Numbered from the stretch's first letter, positions 22,465 to 39,835 are shown. The stretch: DNA of 64,000 nt from Cyanoderma ruficeps (GCA_008694505.1 VZDJ01000623.1:14472988-14536987); one strand, 5' to 3'. The notes: generated from the letters alone by a model not told the origin. Translations and numbers: made by a program.

Positions 22465-23971
22465 GTAAAACATTACCTTAGTGTAGAGGCATAGCTGGGC
22501 TGTTCTAAGTCTGTATTTCCTTCTTTGGGAGAGGCTGAACACAATATTGCTTTGATCAGACTGAGTCAATAACCTCTGCCTGTTTTTCTTATTAAATATA
22601 TTCACCAAGAGCAGAAATACAGGATTTTAGATTTTTTTTTCTTTCTGAAGCCCCAGGCAATTTACCTAATCAACTTTGCCATATTTTACATAATCATTGA
22701 TTTTCTTACTCTGAGCAAAATGTGCCTCCCTTTCAGACTCATGACCTTCTTTTGTCTCTATTGCATTTTCCTCTTCTCTTGAGACACATAGAAAATGCTG
22801 TAGGGATGTGTAAAATGTCCTGAAGGTGACTGAAACAGATGAGAAGTGACATGAAAATATGTTCATTCTACTTACCAATGTCCCTTGCCTCATTTTTCAT
22901 AGAAGTAGCCCTAATACATTTTATTTTAATAAATGAAAATGTTGAATAATGGTAGAGAAATCAGCAGATGATTGCATCAATATTTTAAACTTCCAGAAGG
23001 ACTGAACTGCTGTGTTCAGCACAACATTCCCCTTCTTCTTGCAGCCTCCTTGTTCATTGTTCATGGCAATCTAACCTTGAAGCATCAAGGCCATTCATGT
23101 CCCAAAAGAAAAAACGTGAAGTTCTTGCTAAACTCAAGTGCAGTGCCAAGTGCAGTGCTGCTTCTGGAATGTAGAGACACTGTCAAAAGAATGCTGATCA
23201 TCATATCAGCCTCAAAACCAGATTGCTTACCTACCCTTTCTGCTTCTATAAGTTCTGCCATTTTTCATTTGTCTCTCCTACTCTGCAATCAGTCTGTTAG
23301 ACTTCATTGAATTATCTGTCATCTGTTTGTCACTAAGCTCCTTGGCAGAAATAGTGGAGGAACCAGAGCTGTAAGATGGCCTCAAAGAAGGTAATAAACA
23401 ATAATAATATATAATAAAAAGTTGTAACTGTTCCTCTAGCTGTCTTTGGGTAGTTCATAAAGCTTTCCATTGCAAGCAATGATGTCTGCTGGAAGAAGGT
23501 GAATAAAACAAAACTAGTCCATGGAATGATGAGGAGAGAGATGGGATTACATAAGCCTAAGAAGTCTAATAAATTAAATGAGGCTTTCAATTTAGTATGT
23601 GATATTTTTCCTGCCAGTAATTTTAGCTGGAATCCATGTCAACATGCTTGAATTGTTTTTTCCAATGCTTTTACTTCATGCCATGTAAATATTCTCACAG
23701 ATTGCATTTTAAATCTGGAAGAGAAAAATGAAAAATCATACTTTAACATTGATGCTAGGATCTGAATTAGTGGGTTCTTTGCACATTTTGTACCCTTGGG
23801 TGAAACCTGGAATGTGTAACCTACCCATAACTTCCTAATGCACAAATACCCGTTTAAGGCATGCTCTGGGGTCTCATATTCCCGTAAGGAAGTATTCTAA
23901 CAGTGTTTTGAAATGTAACTTTGATGGCTAAATTCTAGTTGAGATGTGCCTCAGAGGCAGGATGGGAATAG

Positions 23972-24118
<147 letters not shown>

Positions 24119-24431
24119 TAAATACTCATCTCAAGCTACAGTGAGTAGGGCAGACCTTAATACTGGACAAATTCATTATGGAGATCAGCTGAGGGAGCCC
24201 CTCAGGGAGCTGTGAGTAGCTCATCTTGATGTCTTAACATGTCAAATGAAGTTAGTAATTTTCAAACCAGAGCACTCATTTGCTCTGTCTCTGCAAACAG
24301 ATCTGTTTTGTGCAATACCAGCCCTCTGAGGTCAGCCCAGAGTTATCCTGCTGGTCATCATAAGCCACCCTTCTAGGAAATGTTTGCTTTTTCAGCCTGT
24401 GAAACGAGCCCGTGCTTTGCGTTTCTTTCAG

Positions 24432-24551
24432 GCGCTGTTACTGAGCGGAGCGGACGCGGCAGCTCGGGACGGGCGCGGCTGCACGGCCTCGCACCTGGCG
24501 GCCGCCCACGGGCGCTCCAACAGCCTGCGGAGCCTGCTGCGCGCTGGGGCG
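24432..24551 (+). CDS. ANKRD42: ANKRD42 coding exon 4 (ankyrin repeats 3-4), extreme GC
   Basis: Forty codons, phase 0: ALLLSGADAAARDGRG and CTASHLAAAHGRSNSLRSLL. The 120 bases hold about 20 CpG dinucleotides, while the introns on both sides are AT-rich. The usual TPLH motif of the repeat has become TASH, and several positions that are Gln, Asp or Thr in human are Ala, Gly or Arg here. Confidence 0.94.
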
Positions 24552-25176
24552 GTGAGACTGCCGCCCGCAGCCCTGGGCACAGCCACAGCCCCGCAGCTTC
24601 CCCCAGCACAACTCTCGTTTAAACTGACGTTTAGGGCTGTAGATTAATTACTGTGGGGGAACTGATTTTGTGCGTAAATTTCCAATTTTTTTTTAGGTTG
24701 TGATATATACATTTAGGTAAATGATCAAAAAATGTAGAGAGGATCAATAATGTGTGTAAATCACCTTCCACTGAGGATGTCATTAAATGAACATCACGTG
24801 CTGGGGTGATGGCGATTCTTTGCAGTTCTAAAAATCTTCTATAGTAGAAGAGACATAANAAACTTAAAAAAAAAAGAAAAAAAAAAAAGAAAATTAGTCC
24901 AGATCCATGTTTAAGGAATAATGACCACTGCAGGTCATTATGACTATAAAAACCTGTCTAAAGATCCACCTTTTCTCAGTGTATTAAGTAAAAGCAAGAA
25001 CCTGTGAAAAGTACTTGTTTTGAAACTGGAACTGCATATAATGCATGAACTTTGAAAAAGGTTATTTGATTTGATTTCAATAATTTAACACAATGAACAG
25101 CTGATTCCCATATATACCATTTGTCTTGTGTCTAAGAATCAGAAGTGAATGAATTAACCTGCTACTTTCATTTTAG
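24552..25176 (+). other. ANKRD42: ANKRD42 intron 4
   Basis: Intron with one ambiguous base at 24859 next to an A-rich low-complexity run. Nothing else is recognised. Confidence 0.7.
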
Positions 25177-28410
<3,234 letters not shown>

Positions 28411-28639
28411 TAATTCTGTAGAAGTACACAAAGGTGTACTTGTTATTTCAGGTTTGTGAAATAATTCTCTTAACTGCATGAGATGCCTGTAGCCATAACC
28501 AAGGCATGTTTAGTCAAGTGTCTGGTGAGCACTGCTGGTTATGCAGCTGCATTTTAGCTGATTAAGGAGCATTATCCTTGCTACCTCTGAAGTGTCCATA
28601 CATAAGTTGCTGTGAGACAAATACCAGCATGTTCAGTAG

Positions 28640-30593
<1,954 letters not shown>

Positions 30594-30610
30594 TAGCAGT
30601 ACATATCCTG

Positions 30611-30801
30611 TAGCTCTGACACTTATTTACTTTCTATTTGTGTATCAATATCATGTCAGCTTTGTTGGAATCAATCCTGATTTTCAGTGATGGAGAAGAA
30701 ATAGATCTGGCCCACAGATTGCATCTTTGAGTCATAAGCAGGGCTGTATTGTAGCGATAATATTGTAGCTATGAAAGGTTTTAATTTTCACTTAATTTAA
30801 T
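30611..30801. repeat. Intronic repeat, copy B
   Basis: The second copy of the intron 7 block, starting 18 bases after exon 8. It differs by scattered substitutions and a few short indels. Its T-rich end forms the pyrimidine tract of a possible acceptor at 30806-30807. Confidence 0.8.
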
Positions 30802-30807
30802 TTTCAG

Positions 30808-30892
30808 GACGGTTGTGAGCCAGTGTATTCACAGTTTGCTGCACAAAGTAGATGGGAAGTAGCAGAGGCCAGCTGATTTTTGCATTAATAAA
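30808..30892 (+). other. ANKRD42: Possible alternative last exon of ANKRD42
   Basis: An AG acceptor after AATTTAATTTTCAG is followed, in the phase left by exon 8, by 17 codons (TVVSQCIHSLLHKVDGK) and a stop at 30860-30862. AATAAA follows at 30887-30892. This would give a truncated protein lacking the coiled coil. The human gene also has shorter C-terminal isoforms, but this one is only a prediction. Confidence 0.3.
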
Positions 30893-31147
30893 ATAATGCA
30901 GATTCTGATGAGATTCAACTAAGAAATGGTGCAAAGGAAAAAGATGCCTCTGATGTAGGAGCCATTGCTGTAAGATTCCATTGAGGCAGAGCTCATGCCA
31001 TAAGAATACTATAAAAAGTAAATAGATAGTTGTAGTGTGTGTGCAGTGCTTCCTTTAGTCCTGAAACCCCTCTGACAAATGGGAACATGGACTGTTTCAG
31101 AGACTTTCTACCACAGGTTTTCCAGATTTTAACTGTTCTCTGTGCAG

Positions 31148-31323
31148 ATTTAGCCATGTGGCAGCTGTGGAACTTCTGACACCAAGAACTGGAAACAATA
31201 ACTCTAGTGATGAAGAACTGGATGCAAACAACATCAAGTTTTTTGAAACACATGGTGTGGAAGGCAGTACAGATAGCAAAGAAGATTTAACTCTGGATAA
31301 AGCAGAGAAAAGGAATGCACGCA
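31148..31323 (+). CDS. ANKRD42: ANKRD42 coding exon 9
   Basis: The exon is 176 bases, from phase 2 to phase 1: FSHVAAVELLTPRTG, then DANNIKFFETHGVEGSTDSK. It contains the last partial ankyrin helix and a conserved acidic linker. The donor is GTGAGC. If this donor is not used, the frame runs on for 40 more codons. Confidence 0.94.
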
Positions 31324-31735
31324 GTGAGCACTCTATTTCCATCATTCCTTGTTTGCAGAAGTTGTTATCAAGACATTATAGTCCTAACCTGGACAGTTCC
31401 TGCCAACTGCTTGGGTATTTTTGTTGTAAGATGAGATGGTTGACAGGATATCTGTAATACTGAGCATTGAAACAAAATGTGGAATATTAGAAAGCAAATA
31501 GAAGGCAATCAGATCATAATTGTTACATCATTTGAATCCATGTTGGTGCAACAGTGTTGGATTGCTATTTGTTTTTGACATCTGCTTGCTGTGTGGGTGT
31601 CAGGTCTAGCTCAGTGTTTGCTGAGCAGTGTGATTTCTGCTCTTGTGTTTATGAGACTGTTTTCCAGACTATTGGACTCCAGCATGACTGTCTTCTTCTT
31701 GCATTTTACCTACCTGGAGAACTCTTGTCTTACAG

Positions 31736-31862
31736 TAAGGGCCTATCAAAAGATCAAAGAACTTCAGCGACTTCTAGAAATTGCCTACAGCAACTACAGA
31801 CAGCTGGGGGGAATAACTGAAGAGGAGAGAAAGATGAAAAAAGAAGAAAGGAAAGTTGAGAA
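31736..31862 (+). CDS. ANKRD42: ANKRD42 coding exon 10 (coiled coil start)
   Basis: The exon is 127 bases, from phase 1 to phase 2: RAYQKIKELQRLLEIAYSNY and QLGGITEEERKMKKEERK. It matches the long vertebrate isoform. The donor is GTAAGG. Intron 9 (31324-31735) shows nothing else. Confidence 0.93.
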
Positions 31863-34470
31863 GTAAGGTCATTCTGCTCTGCTAATGTTTAACTCTGTGG
31901 GGCCCATTTTAAATCCTCCTTTAAAGCTGATGTACACTCAAATTTGCTTTGGCCATTCTGTCTTTTCCACATACCAACTTCAGCACGCCAAAAGAAATGA
32001 ACTGCAGCAATTTGTCTGGTCATTTCTAAACTTCTACCACCAGGATCATTCCCACAACACAAGTGCTTGATACATCCATGACTCTTGTGCAAGATCATCT
32101 GTTCAGTCCTTCAAGTTTTTTGCAGATGTGTGCAGTAGGTCTGATAGGTTCTGGCTGTTTTGTTACCAGTGAGGATGCCAAAGACATGTATGCCCTTCAG
32201 GAAATCTGAAAATAGGCAATAGTCTTAGCATGGCTTGGATGGAAGTGCATATACAGCAGAGATTACTCAGTGACCTGCTAACATTTCTGTGCATTGGCAG
32301 TATATTTCTGTGGTTAAGAAAGGATTAATTTGTATCCAGACCACAGGAAAAAAAACTATCAGCAAACCTGCCCTTGCATTGTTCATAAGATCCAATTCTC
32401 AGTGTCTCCATTAAATCAAATGGTTCTGTTAGGTTGGTCAGGTGGATTTGGTGGACTGACTGTTTTCATTTGAAAGAGAAGTCTATCAAAGATTTATAGA
32501 TTAAACAATAATGCAGCATCAAAAGGCTCGCCTGTCTCCACCTCTGCCTGTCAAAGATTTTGCTACCCTCTGTTCTCAGTCTCTGTAGATAACCACCTCC
32601 ATAATGTGTTTGGGCCAGCCCAAACCACTGTCTTTATATGGTCACTGAGAGGAGACTCTCCTGAGGCATTTGGATGTATGCCATCAGGAGGACAGCAGAC
32701 TTGGCAGTCTGTGTGGATCTGGAGCAAGTAATAATTGTCACAGATTGCAGTTGTGTTTGTTCTACAGTCGTATCTGAGCCAGAAAACTGAGGTCAGGATT
32801 TCTTTTGGTTTCAGGTCATCCTTTGGCTCAGCTTATGCTAAAGTCCATCTTCCTTAACTTGATATGTATACAATAGGTAACAGACACCTGCATCTGAGTT
32901 AGTTATTGTGAGCTCTTTTTTCAGCTTCTTGGAGATGTGTGGGCACTTCCAGGGCATAATTAGACGTGTACTTCAGGATGAGATTCATCACTGCTAGAAG
33001 TGTCTCTCCTGGTTTTAAAGGAGGAGGGTGACCAGCTCAGCTGTGATGCGACATTGAAAGGTCAGAGCAATCTGGTTTTAATGATGGAAAAGTCACTGTT
33101 GATTAATGGCAGACAGGAAAGTTCATTTTGGATAGAGCAGCTGCCCAAAAGCTAGCAGTGTCTATTGGAAGGCTCTGGTGGGGCTCTTTAAGGGATGTTG
33201 CTTTCTGTGGCATGTGTGGCTAAATTAGAAAAATCATGAGGTTCTCTGAAGGGTTTCTCCTTTCTCCTACCTGTGATGGCTAGAAAGCATCCCTAGCCCC
33301 AAACTATCTTTTTGAAGAGGAAATGGGGCTTCTCAGCATACGTGCCTACCCTTCTCAGTGTACCTGTCTGTGGATGAACCCCAAGATGCTTCTATCTTAG
33401 GCCAGAAAACCTCATTATTGATAAAATACTTAACGACAACACCATTTTGCTAGATGAAAAGCAGGAGCTGCCACTTGGGAGGGCCACTGTAGCACATTTT
33501 AAAGATTTCTGCTTTAGTCCAGTTTTTTTGGCTGTAAGGGGCCTGGTGTGAACCACTTCACAGTGCTTTAACCAAGGTTCATTGCAGGAAATTGTCACCA
33601 TGAGTGTGCCACACATTCGGGGGCTGTGCCTCTTTAATTGGAAATACGGAAGAAGTCAGCTGTCCCCTGAGCACTGAGCACAGGCCATTTTTGCAGTGTC
33701 AGTAAGGCTGATGGGTAGCTCAAAGGGTCTGAGTCAGGAATTCTTCACTCTGGGAAACAGGCAAACATGGTAGGTCTTGCTGAGAGCTTTCCTGCTGTCC
33801 TGTTTGAATGCACAGGGCAGATATCTTCTCTTTCCTTTTACTGATCTTCCATCTTTGTAGCTGTGATAATTCATCCTGATACGGGAGAGAGCCAGGCTCA
33901 ACTTCAGATTCTCCGTTTATGTGTCAGCTAAACAGTTCCAGGAATCTCAAATAATTTAAGAGCCGTTGAGGGTGTGACCAGTGAGATCTTGTGCAACTGT
34001 GTATAAACCAGTCATGCAAGCTGTCAACTGAGTATTCCTCATCGGCGCCTAAGCCAATCTATAGGAAGGATGTAGAAGCACCAGATGTGAATGAGAAAGC
34101 TGCCCCTGACCTTTTCGGAAGGCTGCCGGCTTTGTGCTTTTTCTCGATTTCATAATAACTTCGTTAGTGCTTGGGCACTTCTCCCTCCCCCGCAGCTGGA
34201 GCTTGTCCCGGTCACGGGCGGCGCGGCCCGGGCTCGCTGTGCGGGCAGGCGGCTCCATCTCGTGGTCCCATCGCGCTGAGCAGCGCTGGCAGCCGAGAAG
34301 GGAAGGTTGCTGCTCAGCGCTGTCACCGAGGGTCCGGAGCCTGTGCACAGCTGGCGTGAGGCGTGCTGCGCTGCTTTCTGCGTGACTGACCTGTTTCCTC
34401 CCGGCAGAGGCACAGCCGGGGCAACTTTGGACGTACTTCATGCTCTGCTTGTCTCCTTTACTTTTGGCAG
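31863..34470 (+). other. ANKRD42: ANKRD42 intron 10, including a GC-rich block
   Basis: A 2.6 kb intron. From about 34180 to 34420 base composition turns GC- and CpG-rich for no visible coding reason. I cannot assign 32100-34000 to any repeat family. It holds only short frames. Confidence 0.6.
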
Positions 34471-34615
34471 GGCTGTGAGGGAGCTGGAGGCCCAGCTGGA
34501 ATATGAGCGAGTCAGGCGGGAGAAGCTGGAGAGCCAGCTGGATGATTACCGTGCTGAGATAAACCAGCTCCGAGAGGGCCGAGGGAAAACCCGCACCGCC
34601 TCTGATCCCTCGGCG
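34471..34615 (+). CDS. ANKRD42: ANKRD42 coding exon 11 (coiled coil end)
   Basis: The exon is 145 bases, from phase 2 to phase 0: ELEAQLEYERVRREKLESQL then DDYRAEINQLRE, a clear heptad coiled coil matching long-isoform ANKRD42. The donor is GTGAGT. Confidence 0.95.
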
Positions 34616-35790
34616 GTGAGTGCCACACCAGCTGCCCTGGCCATGGCACAGAGGCCCCTGCCTGTTGCTTGTGTGTGTGTTGGCTCTATTAGAGGGCACA
34701 GTGCCAGGAAATACGGGAGAAAATGTGCTACAGCTTTCAGCTCGAGTCATTGAAGTGAGCAGGAGCCCTTGTCTGTCCTTGACAGTGTCTCTGCTGTGAA
34801 AGGATATCAGTTTCTTTCTGTACCCTGGCAGAGAAGCACTGCTATTCTTCATCTTAATGTTCACCGATGGAATGGACTGAGCCCAAGTACTTCCATACTG
34901 CATATCCAGTGACTGGCAGTTCCCCTTGGACTCATGTCTGAGACTCGAATGGTGCTTTAGGAGAGGTGTTGTCACCACTTCAAGGGCTTCCCAGCCTGCC
35001 AGGGTTTGGAGGTCACTGCCATCGGTCCCCAGAGGGGGACAAATTCAATAACAGGGACTTGATCCATGTCACAGTGTCTGGAGTCAGTCAGGCATACTGA
35101 ATGAGAGTCCAAGATCTCATAGAAAATTCATGGAGAGAATTCTGTTTGGGAAAGGAACAGTACGTGCAGCACTAGAAGTTCTCAGACAGAGGTTCTGTTT
35201 AGAATTAAAAATTAAACTGTTTATATATGATAGAGACGTAAGAGGGAAGAGGACATCAACACTGCAAGCAGCCAGTAGATGATGATGTTTCTAATTTTTT
35301 ACTTTTCACCTATACAGGCAACAGATGATGGTGCTTCTGTTCTTTCAGAGCATTTTTTATTTCCCAGACTATTTTCCACCTTTTCAGTCAGATGCCTCCG
35401 CAGTCCCTTGTTTTTTTGCTTGGTGGAACCTCAGGCTCTGAATGCTAGGTGCCACAGCTCTATGTCGGAGACCACCTGCACTTACTCAAGGATGTTTCTG
35501 CTTCTCAGACTTGTGATTGCCAGACTGGCAAACATTTTGTCAGTATTTTTCATTAGGCAGTTGTGGGCTTTTTTGTAGTTTTCCCCTTCTAACCAGGCTT
35601 TCTGGCAGAGTGACTGCTGCAGCCAAGGGACCTTCAAGTCTTACACTGCTGTGCTGCCATCCCATCCCCTGGGACAGGGCTCTGCCCTCAGCTTCAGCCT
35701 GAACACAGTATTCTGTGGTTACTCCCAGATGTAGATTTTTACATCCTTTCAGTGGTTGCTGTTTAATGGCTGCAGTTTTCTTTGTTTCAG
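34616..35790 (+). other. ANKRD42: ANKRD42 intron 11
   Basis: About 1.17 kb. A potential acceptor at 35317 opens an in-phase frame, but no donor or family similarity supports it. No repeat family is recognised. Confidence 0.6.
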
Positions 35791-35877
35791 GAAGCTGAGA
35801 CAATGGCCAAGTCTTGCAACGACAAAAAGAAAATAAAGAAACAGCCAGCCTGCAGCCCAGGAGTGAGACTGTGCTGA
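35791..35877 (+). CDS. ANKRD42: ANKRD42 last coding exon 12
   Basis: Twenty-eight codons and a TGA stop at 35875-35877: EAETMAKSCNDKKKIKKQPA and CSPGVRLC. The basic NDKKKIKK resembles the human tail with its NKEKRRVKKK. The acceptor is TTTGTTTCAG. The short, weakly conserved tail makes this the least certain exon after exon 1. Confidence 0.75.
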   Translation, partial: EAETMAKSCNDKKKIKKQPACSPGVRLC

Positions 35878-36865
35878 GGAACAAACCTCAAAGGAGGGGC
35901 AGCAGACTGCAGAGGTATAAAAGCAACATCCCAGATAATGCAGTGTTTGCACAACCCAGCCCCACAGATGAGCTGTGGGTCTCTACTTTTCACTGAATTC
36001 TATTTTTAGCTCTCTAGTTCTCTGGCCTAACAACAGGAAAGTCACAGGCCTTCACAGTTCTGAGGAAAGTATCTCCATTCACTGCTCTATTTTGTACTAC
36101 TACCTTAGGATGGAAAAGTGCACATTACCTCCTTCCCTATTCCGTGTGGAAGCTGAATAGTGGATGGAGAATTACTTCTCAGCTGCAGAGAGGTGCCAGC
36201 CTCTTGATTTTCATCTTTAGTCATTCCTAAAGAAGGCAGAAAGAGACTCCTTTGTGAGGTGCCAGATGACCTGCTGCAGTCGGTGTCTGAGTCTAACCCA
36301 AGGCTGAAGGGTTTACTAAGTTAGGGGCAGCTAGTGAAATGGCAACCCTGACCTCTCCTCCACACCTAAAATAATTTAATGACTACACATAAAACTTTTT
36401 CTGTCAGCTGTGTACTACTGTGAACTTATTTTCCCTCTGGAACCCTCATTTTGAGACTTAGAAGAGAATGACTTTAGTACGGCAGTCCTGATCTGTCCTG
36501 TCCTTAGTACCAAAGAAAAAATCTCTGAGAATTTCAAAGATGGTGAAAAATGAAAATCCATCTTTTTGTGCACCATGAAGGAGAGGGACGCTGACTTAAC
36601 AGCGTAAGCCTTGCACCAAGAGCCTAGTTCAGGGTGTGTGAAATGATGGTGCTGAGAAGCTGCACCAGATGAGCTATTTCCTGCATCACTATTGATGCTA
36701 AACTTTCATGCAGAAACTGTCAGAGAGCCAGACAGCAAATATAAGAAATTAGTTTTATTTTCTTGAATGAAGTTGATAAATAATTTAATGCAGAGAATAT
36801 AAGAATTGGCAGAATACCAGCAAGTTCAACTGTAAACAGAATAAAACAGCAATTAAAAAAATTAC
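35878..36865 (+). terminator. ANKRD42: ANKRD42 3'UTR and poly(A) signal
   Basis: The first plus-strand AATAAA after the stop is at 36840-36845, which gives a 3'UTR of about 1 kb. The end point is inferred. Confidence 0.5.
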
Positions 36866-36964
36866 CACTAGTCAGTACTACATAGTCCTTAGCCCATAAA
36901 AGGCCTGTTCTTACTTTAAAGTTACTCCAGAAAGACTTAAAAAAATTAGGATTTTACTAAAAGG

Positions 36965-38053
36965 ATCAAACCAAGCATATGCATTTATTCTCAACAAGAT
37001 GGAACTGCTTCAGTTTTGGAAGACATCCACCTGTGTTGCAACTCTGCAACGAGTTGTCAAGTCCACGCAGAAGGCAGAGGGGCCAGGAGGGTCAGTGTGT
37101 CCCACAGGATTACAGAGGAGTCTGGAGGAGCAGGGAGGATCACCACCATCACCACCACACTGGCACCACTGAGATTCTGAGTACTTCCATATTAAAAGCC
37201 AGATACCATGCCCAGAAATATGTGCAGGTTTCTTGGAAATACTCTGTGCTACTTGAGGGGAGAAATTAAGAGCACTTATCTGCCCCAGGGCTGTATGCAG
37301 CTGCTGGGAGTGGAGGCATTTCCCCTTGGAAAGGCAGACACAGAGAAGCTCTCCCATTCTTTTGACCTCTGGGCTTGCAGAAATTGCAGGAGATACTAAA
37401 GAAAATAAATCTATAGAGACATTTTGTACACGAGATTTTGAATTCATGTAAATCAGTTTTCAAGGGGGGGAAAAAAAAAAGGGTTCTTTAGTAAATGCCC
37501 TGGAGTGTGTTTTTACATATGTAGATAAAAAGAAAAAGGCCCAAGGTTCAGTTAATCAAAAAAGTGAGGAACAGACTGAAGGGAAAATCCTGAACCTATG
37601 TTCAGGATTAATTTACTTGGAGCAGATTAGGTATGCTGAAGTCTGGTATTAGCATCTCCGTATTGGGAACTCTAATTTGGGGATTGTATTCCCATTTCAA
37701 GGGTATTTAAAATGTTTAATATTTCCATTTTGAAAGGAGCTGAGAGTGAGAATTTTCCAGAAAGAAAACAAATTTAATTTTAAAAGATATCAGGAAACTT
37801 TCTGGTATACTGTAAGAAATACTTTGAAATAAATACAGTATCGAATAGGAAGCAATGAAATATTACTATTTGGTTACTTCCCCCCAATTATTTTGATCTT
37901 TAGTGTTACATTTCAGAAAACATTTTAATTATACAGGAAGAATATCAAAACAGAAAGGTGCCAAGGTTATCTACAGCACAAACACAATCGTCCAAGTGGT
38001 GTTGCCTGGGTGGCCTTTTCTGTCTGTATTTAGTGCAGTCATTCCATGTAGAT
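36965..38053 (-). terminator. CCDC90B: CCDC90B 3'UTR and poly(A) signal
   Basis: Reading on the minus strand from the stop, the first AATAAA is at 36989-36984, with another at 36759-36754. The 3'UTR is therefore about 1.1 kb. The nearer signal ends it about 100 bases from the ANKRD42 end. The farther one would make the two transcripts overlap. Confidence 0.5.
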
Positions 38054-38109
38054 CTATTTCCAGAACCTGTAAAATCCCAGTGCTATTGCTAGGCAAGTGA
38101 ACACTGAAG
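38054..38109 (-). CDS. CCDC90B: CCDC90B exon 9 (membrane helix and stop)
   Basis: The exon enters in phase 1 and encodes SVFTCLAIALGFYRFWK and a TAG stop at 38056-38054. This is the hydrophobic C-terminal anchor, nearly identical to the human end. It is too short to appear as a long ORF. Confidence 0.97.
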
Positions 38110-39299
38110 CTGTTAAAAAAACAAACAAACAAAGGAAGGAGATAATTAGCTGAATGCTGTTGTACCAATTTATCCATAGAGGACATTAGCTGCAAACAGA
38201 TGGAAGAATGGAACAAGTCCAGAGCAGAGCCTGCTAAACCTCCCGGATTGCTGCAGGTGTGACAGAACAATTCCAGAAGCCAGTGGCTGGTCTCAGGTGC
38301 CACACCCTGCACCGCAGCACAGCCCCAGTGCTGAGATGGGAGGCCCAGTGCAGCAGCCTGAGGAGCCACGTTTTCAGGGATACAGGCCAACAACTGTGCT
38401 GGAAACCTCAAAGCACCACAGGCTACAGGGGCCTTTACTATTGTCACCCTGCTACTGGAAGCTGCACTACAGGAGAGCTGGCTGCACCAGGGCTCACATT
38501 AGGCATCACAGATTTCCCATGGAACCAAAATGACAATGAATTTGAAAATGAGCTGTCAAACATGGCAGCACTCCTGAAGCCTGAGGAGTTGTCCTTTGGA
38601 TATGTTACGGTGCTGTTTCATTTAGTGTTAGAATAAAGCTAATTACGTTCTCCTTTGAACTTATTCTCACTTGCAAATATAATGCATTACTCTCTTTTTA
38701 TCCAGCTCCTACACAATAAAAGCTTCACTGGTTATGTATATATTGAGAAGACTAATCTCACACCAGACTGAAATTTGTTCTGCTTGGCAGGAGAAAGTAC
38801 AAGTACAGGAAGGCACAAGTGCTGCCGCACTGAAATTGTGTGTGGAGACTCAACTGGAGGCAGAAATGGTCACTCTCAGACCAGTCCTGGATGACAGCAA
38901 ACTTACAGGCTAATGTAAATGACCTCAGCAAAACCTCTGTAGCAACTCCATCTCATCAACAGCTGCTGCAGCAAGCAGAGGTACTGTCAAACTGGGTATG
39001 GCATTTAGGCTTTCCATTTCTTTTAAACCATGTCTATATTTCTAATTTTTAATTTCTTTTAAACCCTGTCTATATTGTGCCCAGTTCAGGGCACAATCCT
39101 AATCCTGCTGTGGCATGCTCCCACTTCTTCTATGTTCTCTACATTTCTTCCAGCTGGAGTGAGGAGGGAGGTCTCCTCCACCCAATCCCAGCTGTCTGCT
39201 GCTACAGACATGCTATGTCTCTTTTAGCATACACTCCTGAAAAGACTTTTATACATCCACAATCCAGCACAGGTACTCACGTCCTTGCCTATCACGTAC
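38110..39299 (-). other. CCDC90B: CCDC90B intron 8
   Basis: About 1.2 kb. A 36-base unit containing TTTCTTTTAAACC is duplicated in tandem at 39015-39076. No other repeat is recognised. Confidence 0.65.
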
Positions 39300-39414
39300 C
39301 TGCCAAATAGCGAATGGTATCAAGTTTATTCGATTCCATGAGTGTTTTTAAGGAAGCTATTTCAGTGTCAATTTTATTGCTGATTTCTGAGATAATGCTG
39401 TTGGTGTTTGCATC
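39300..39414 (-). CDS. CCDC90B: CCDC90B exon 8 (coiled coil)
   Basis: The exon is 115 bases, from phase 0 to phase 1: [20 protein letters not shown], then [18 protein letters not shown]. The acceptor is CTTTCAG and the donor GTACGT. Confidence 0.97.
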
Positions 39415-39623
39415 CTGAAAGATTAAAAGACAGCATATATTTGACAATGGTCTCTAGCCCCTTCAACTCTGCAAAGCTGAACTAAAATACTATGCTACCA
39501 GAAACGAGAAACAACTTCCAACCTATCTCTGCTAAGAGACTTTAGAAGACAGAGAACATTGCTTTACACAATCTGGGAAGATTGCTGAAGGGATAGGGAC
39601 AGAAAAAGAGAAAACTCCCATGA

Positions 39624-39835
39624 TCACAGAATCACAGACTGGCTTGGGTTGGAAGAGACCTTAAAGACCATCTAGTTCCAGCCCCTCCCTGCCATGGGCA
39701 GAGACACCTTTCACCTCTACTCAGAGCCCCTTCCAGTGTGGCCTTGAACACTGCCACGGATGGGGAGTCCACAACCTCTCTGGCTGCCTCTCTGAGCAAG
39801 TTGTGCCAGTGTCTCACCACTAGACTTTTGTCTCT
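39624..39835 (-). mobile_element. CR1 3' fragment in CCDC90B intron 7
   Basis: It begins (plus-strand reading) with GATCACAGAATCACAGACTG and GGGTTGGAAGAGACC, the reverse complement of the CR1 3' end, so the element is in minus orientation. It lies between exons 7 and 8 (intron 39415-40353). Confidence 0.93.

Noticed and set aside
34049..34978. A 309-codon open frame on the minus strand across ANKRD42 exon 11
   Set aside because: It runs antisense to a real coding exon and through the CpG-rich block. It has low-complexity, non-family-like composition and no splice or promoter support. I treat it as chance.
35318..35578. Alternative terminal exon of ANKRD42 starting ATDDGASVLSEHF
   Set aside because: The acceptor and phase fit, but there is no donor, no similarity to known tails that I recall, and exon 12 at 35791 has a better match to the basic C-terminus.
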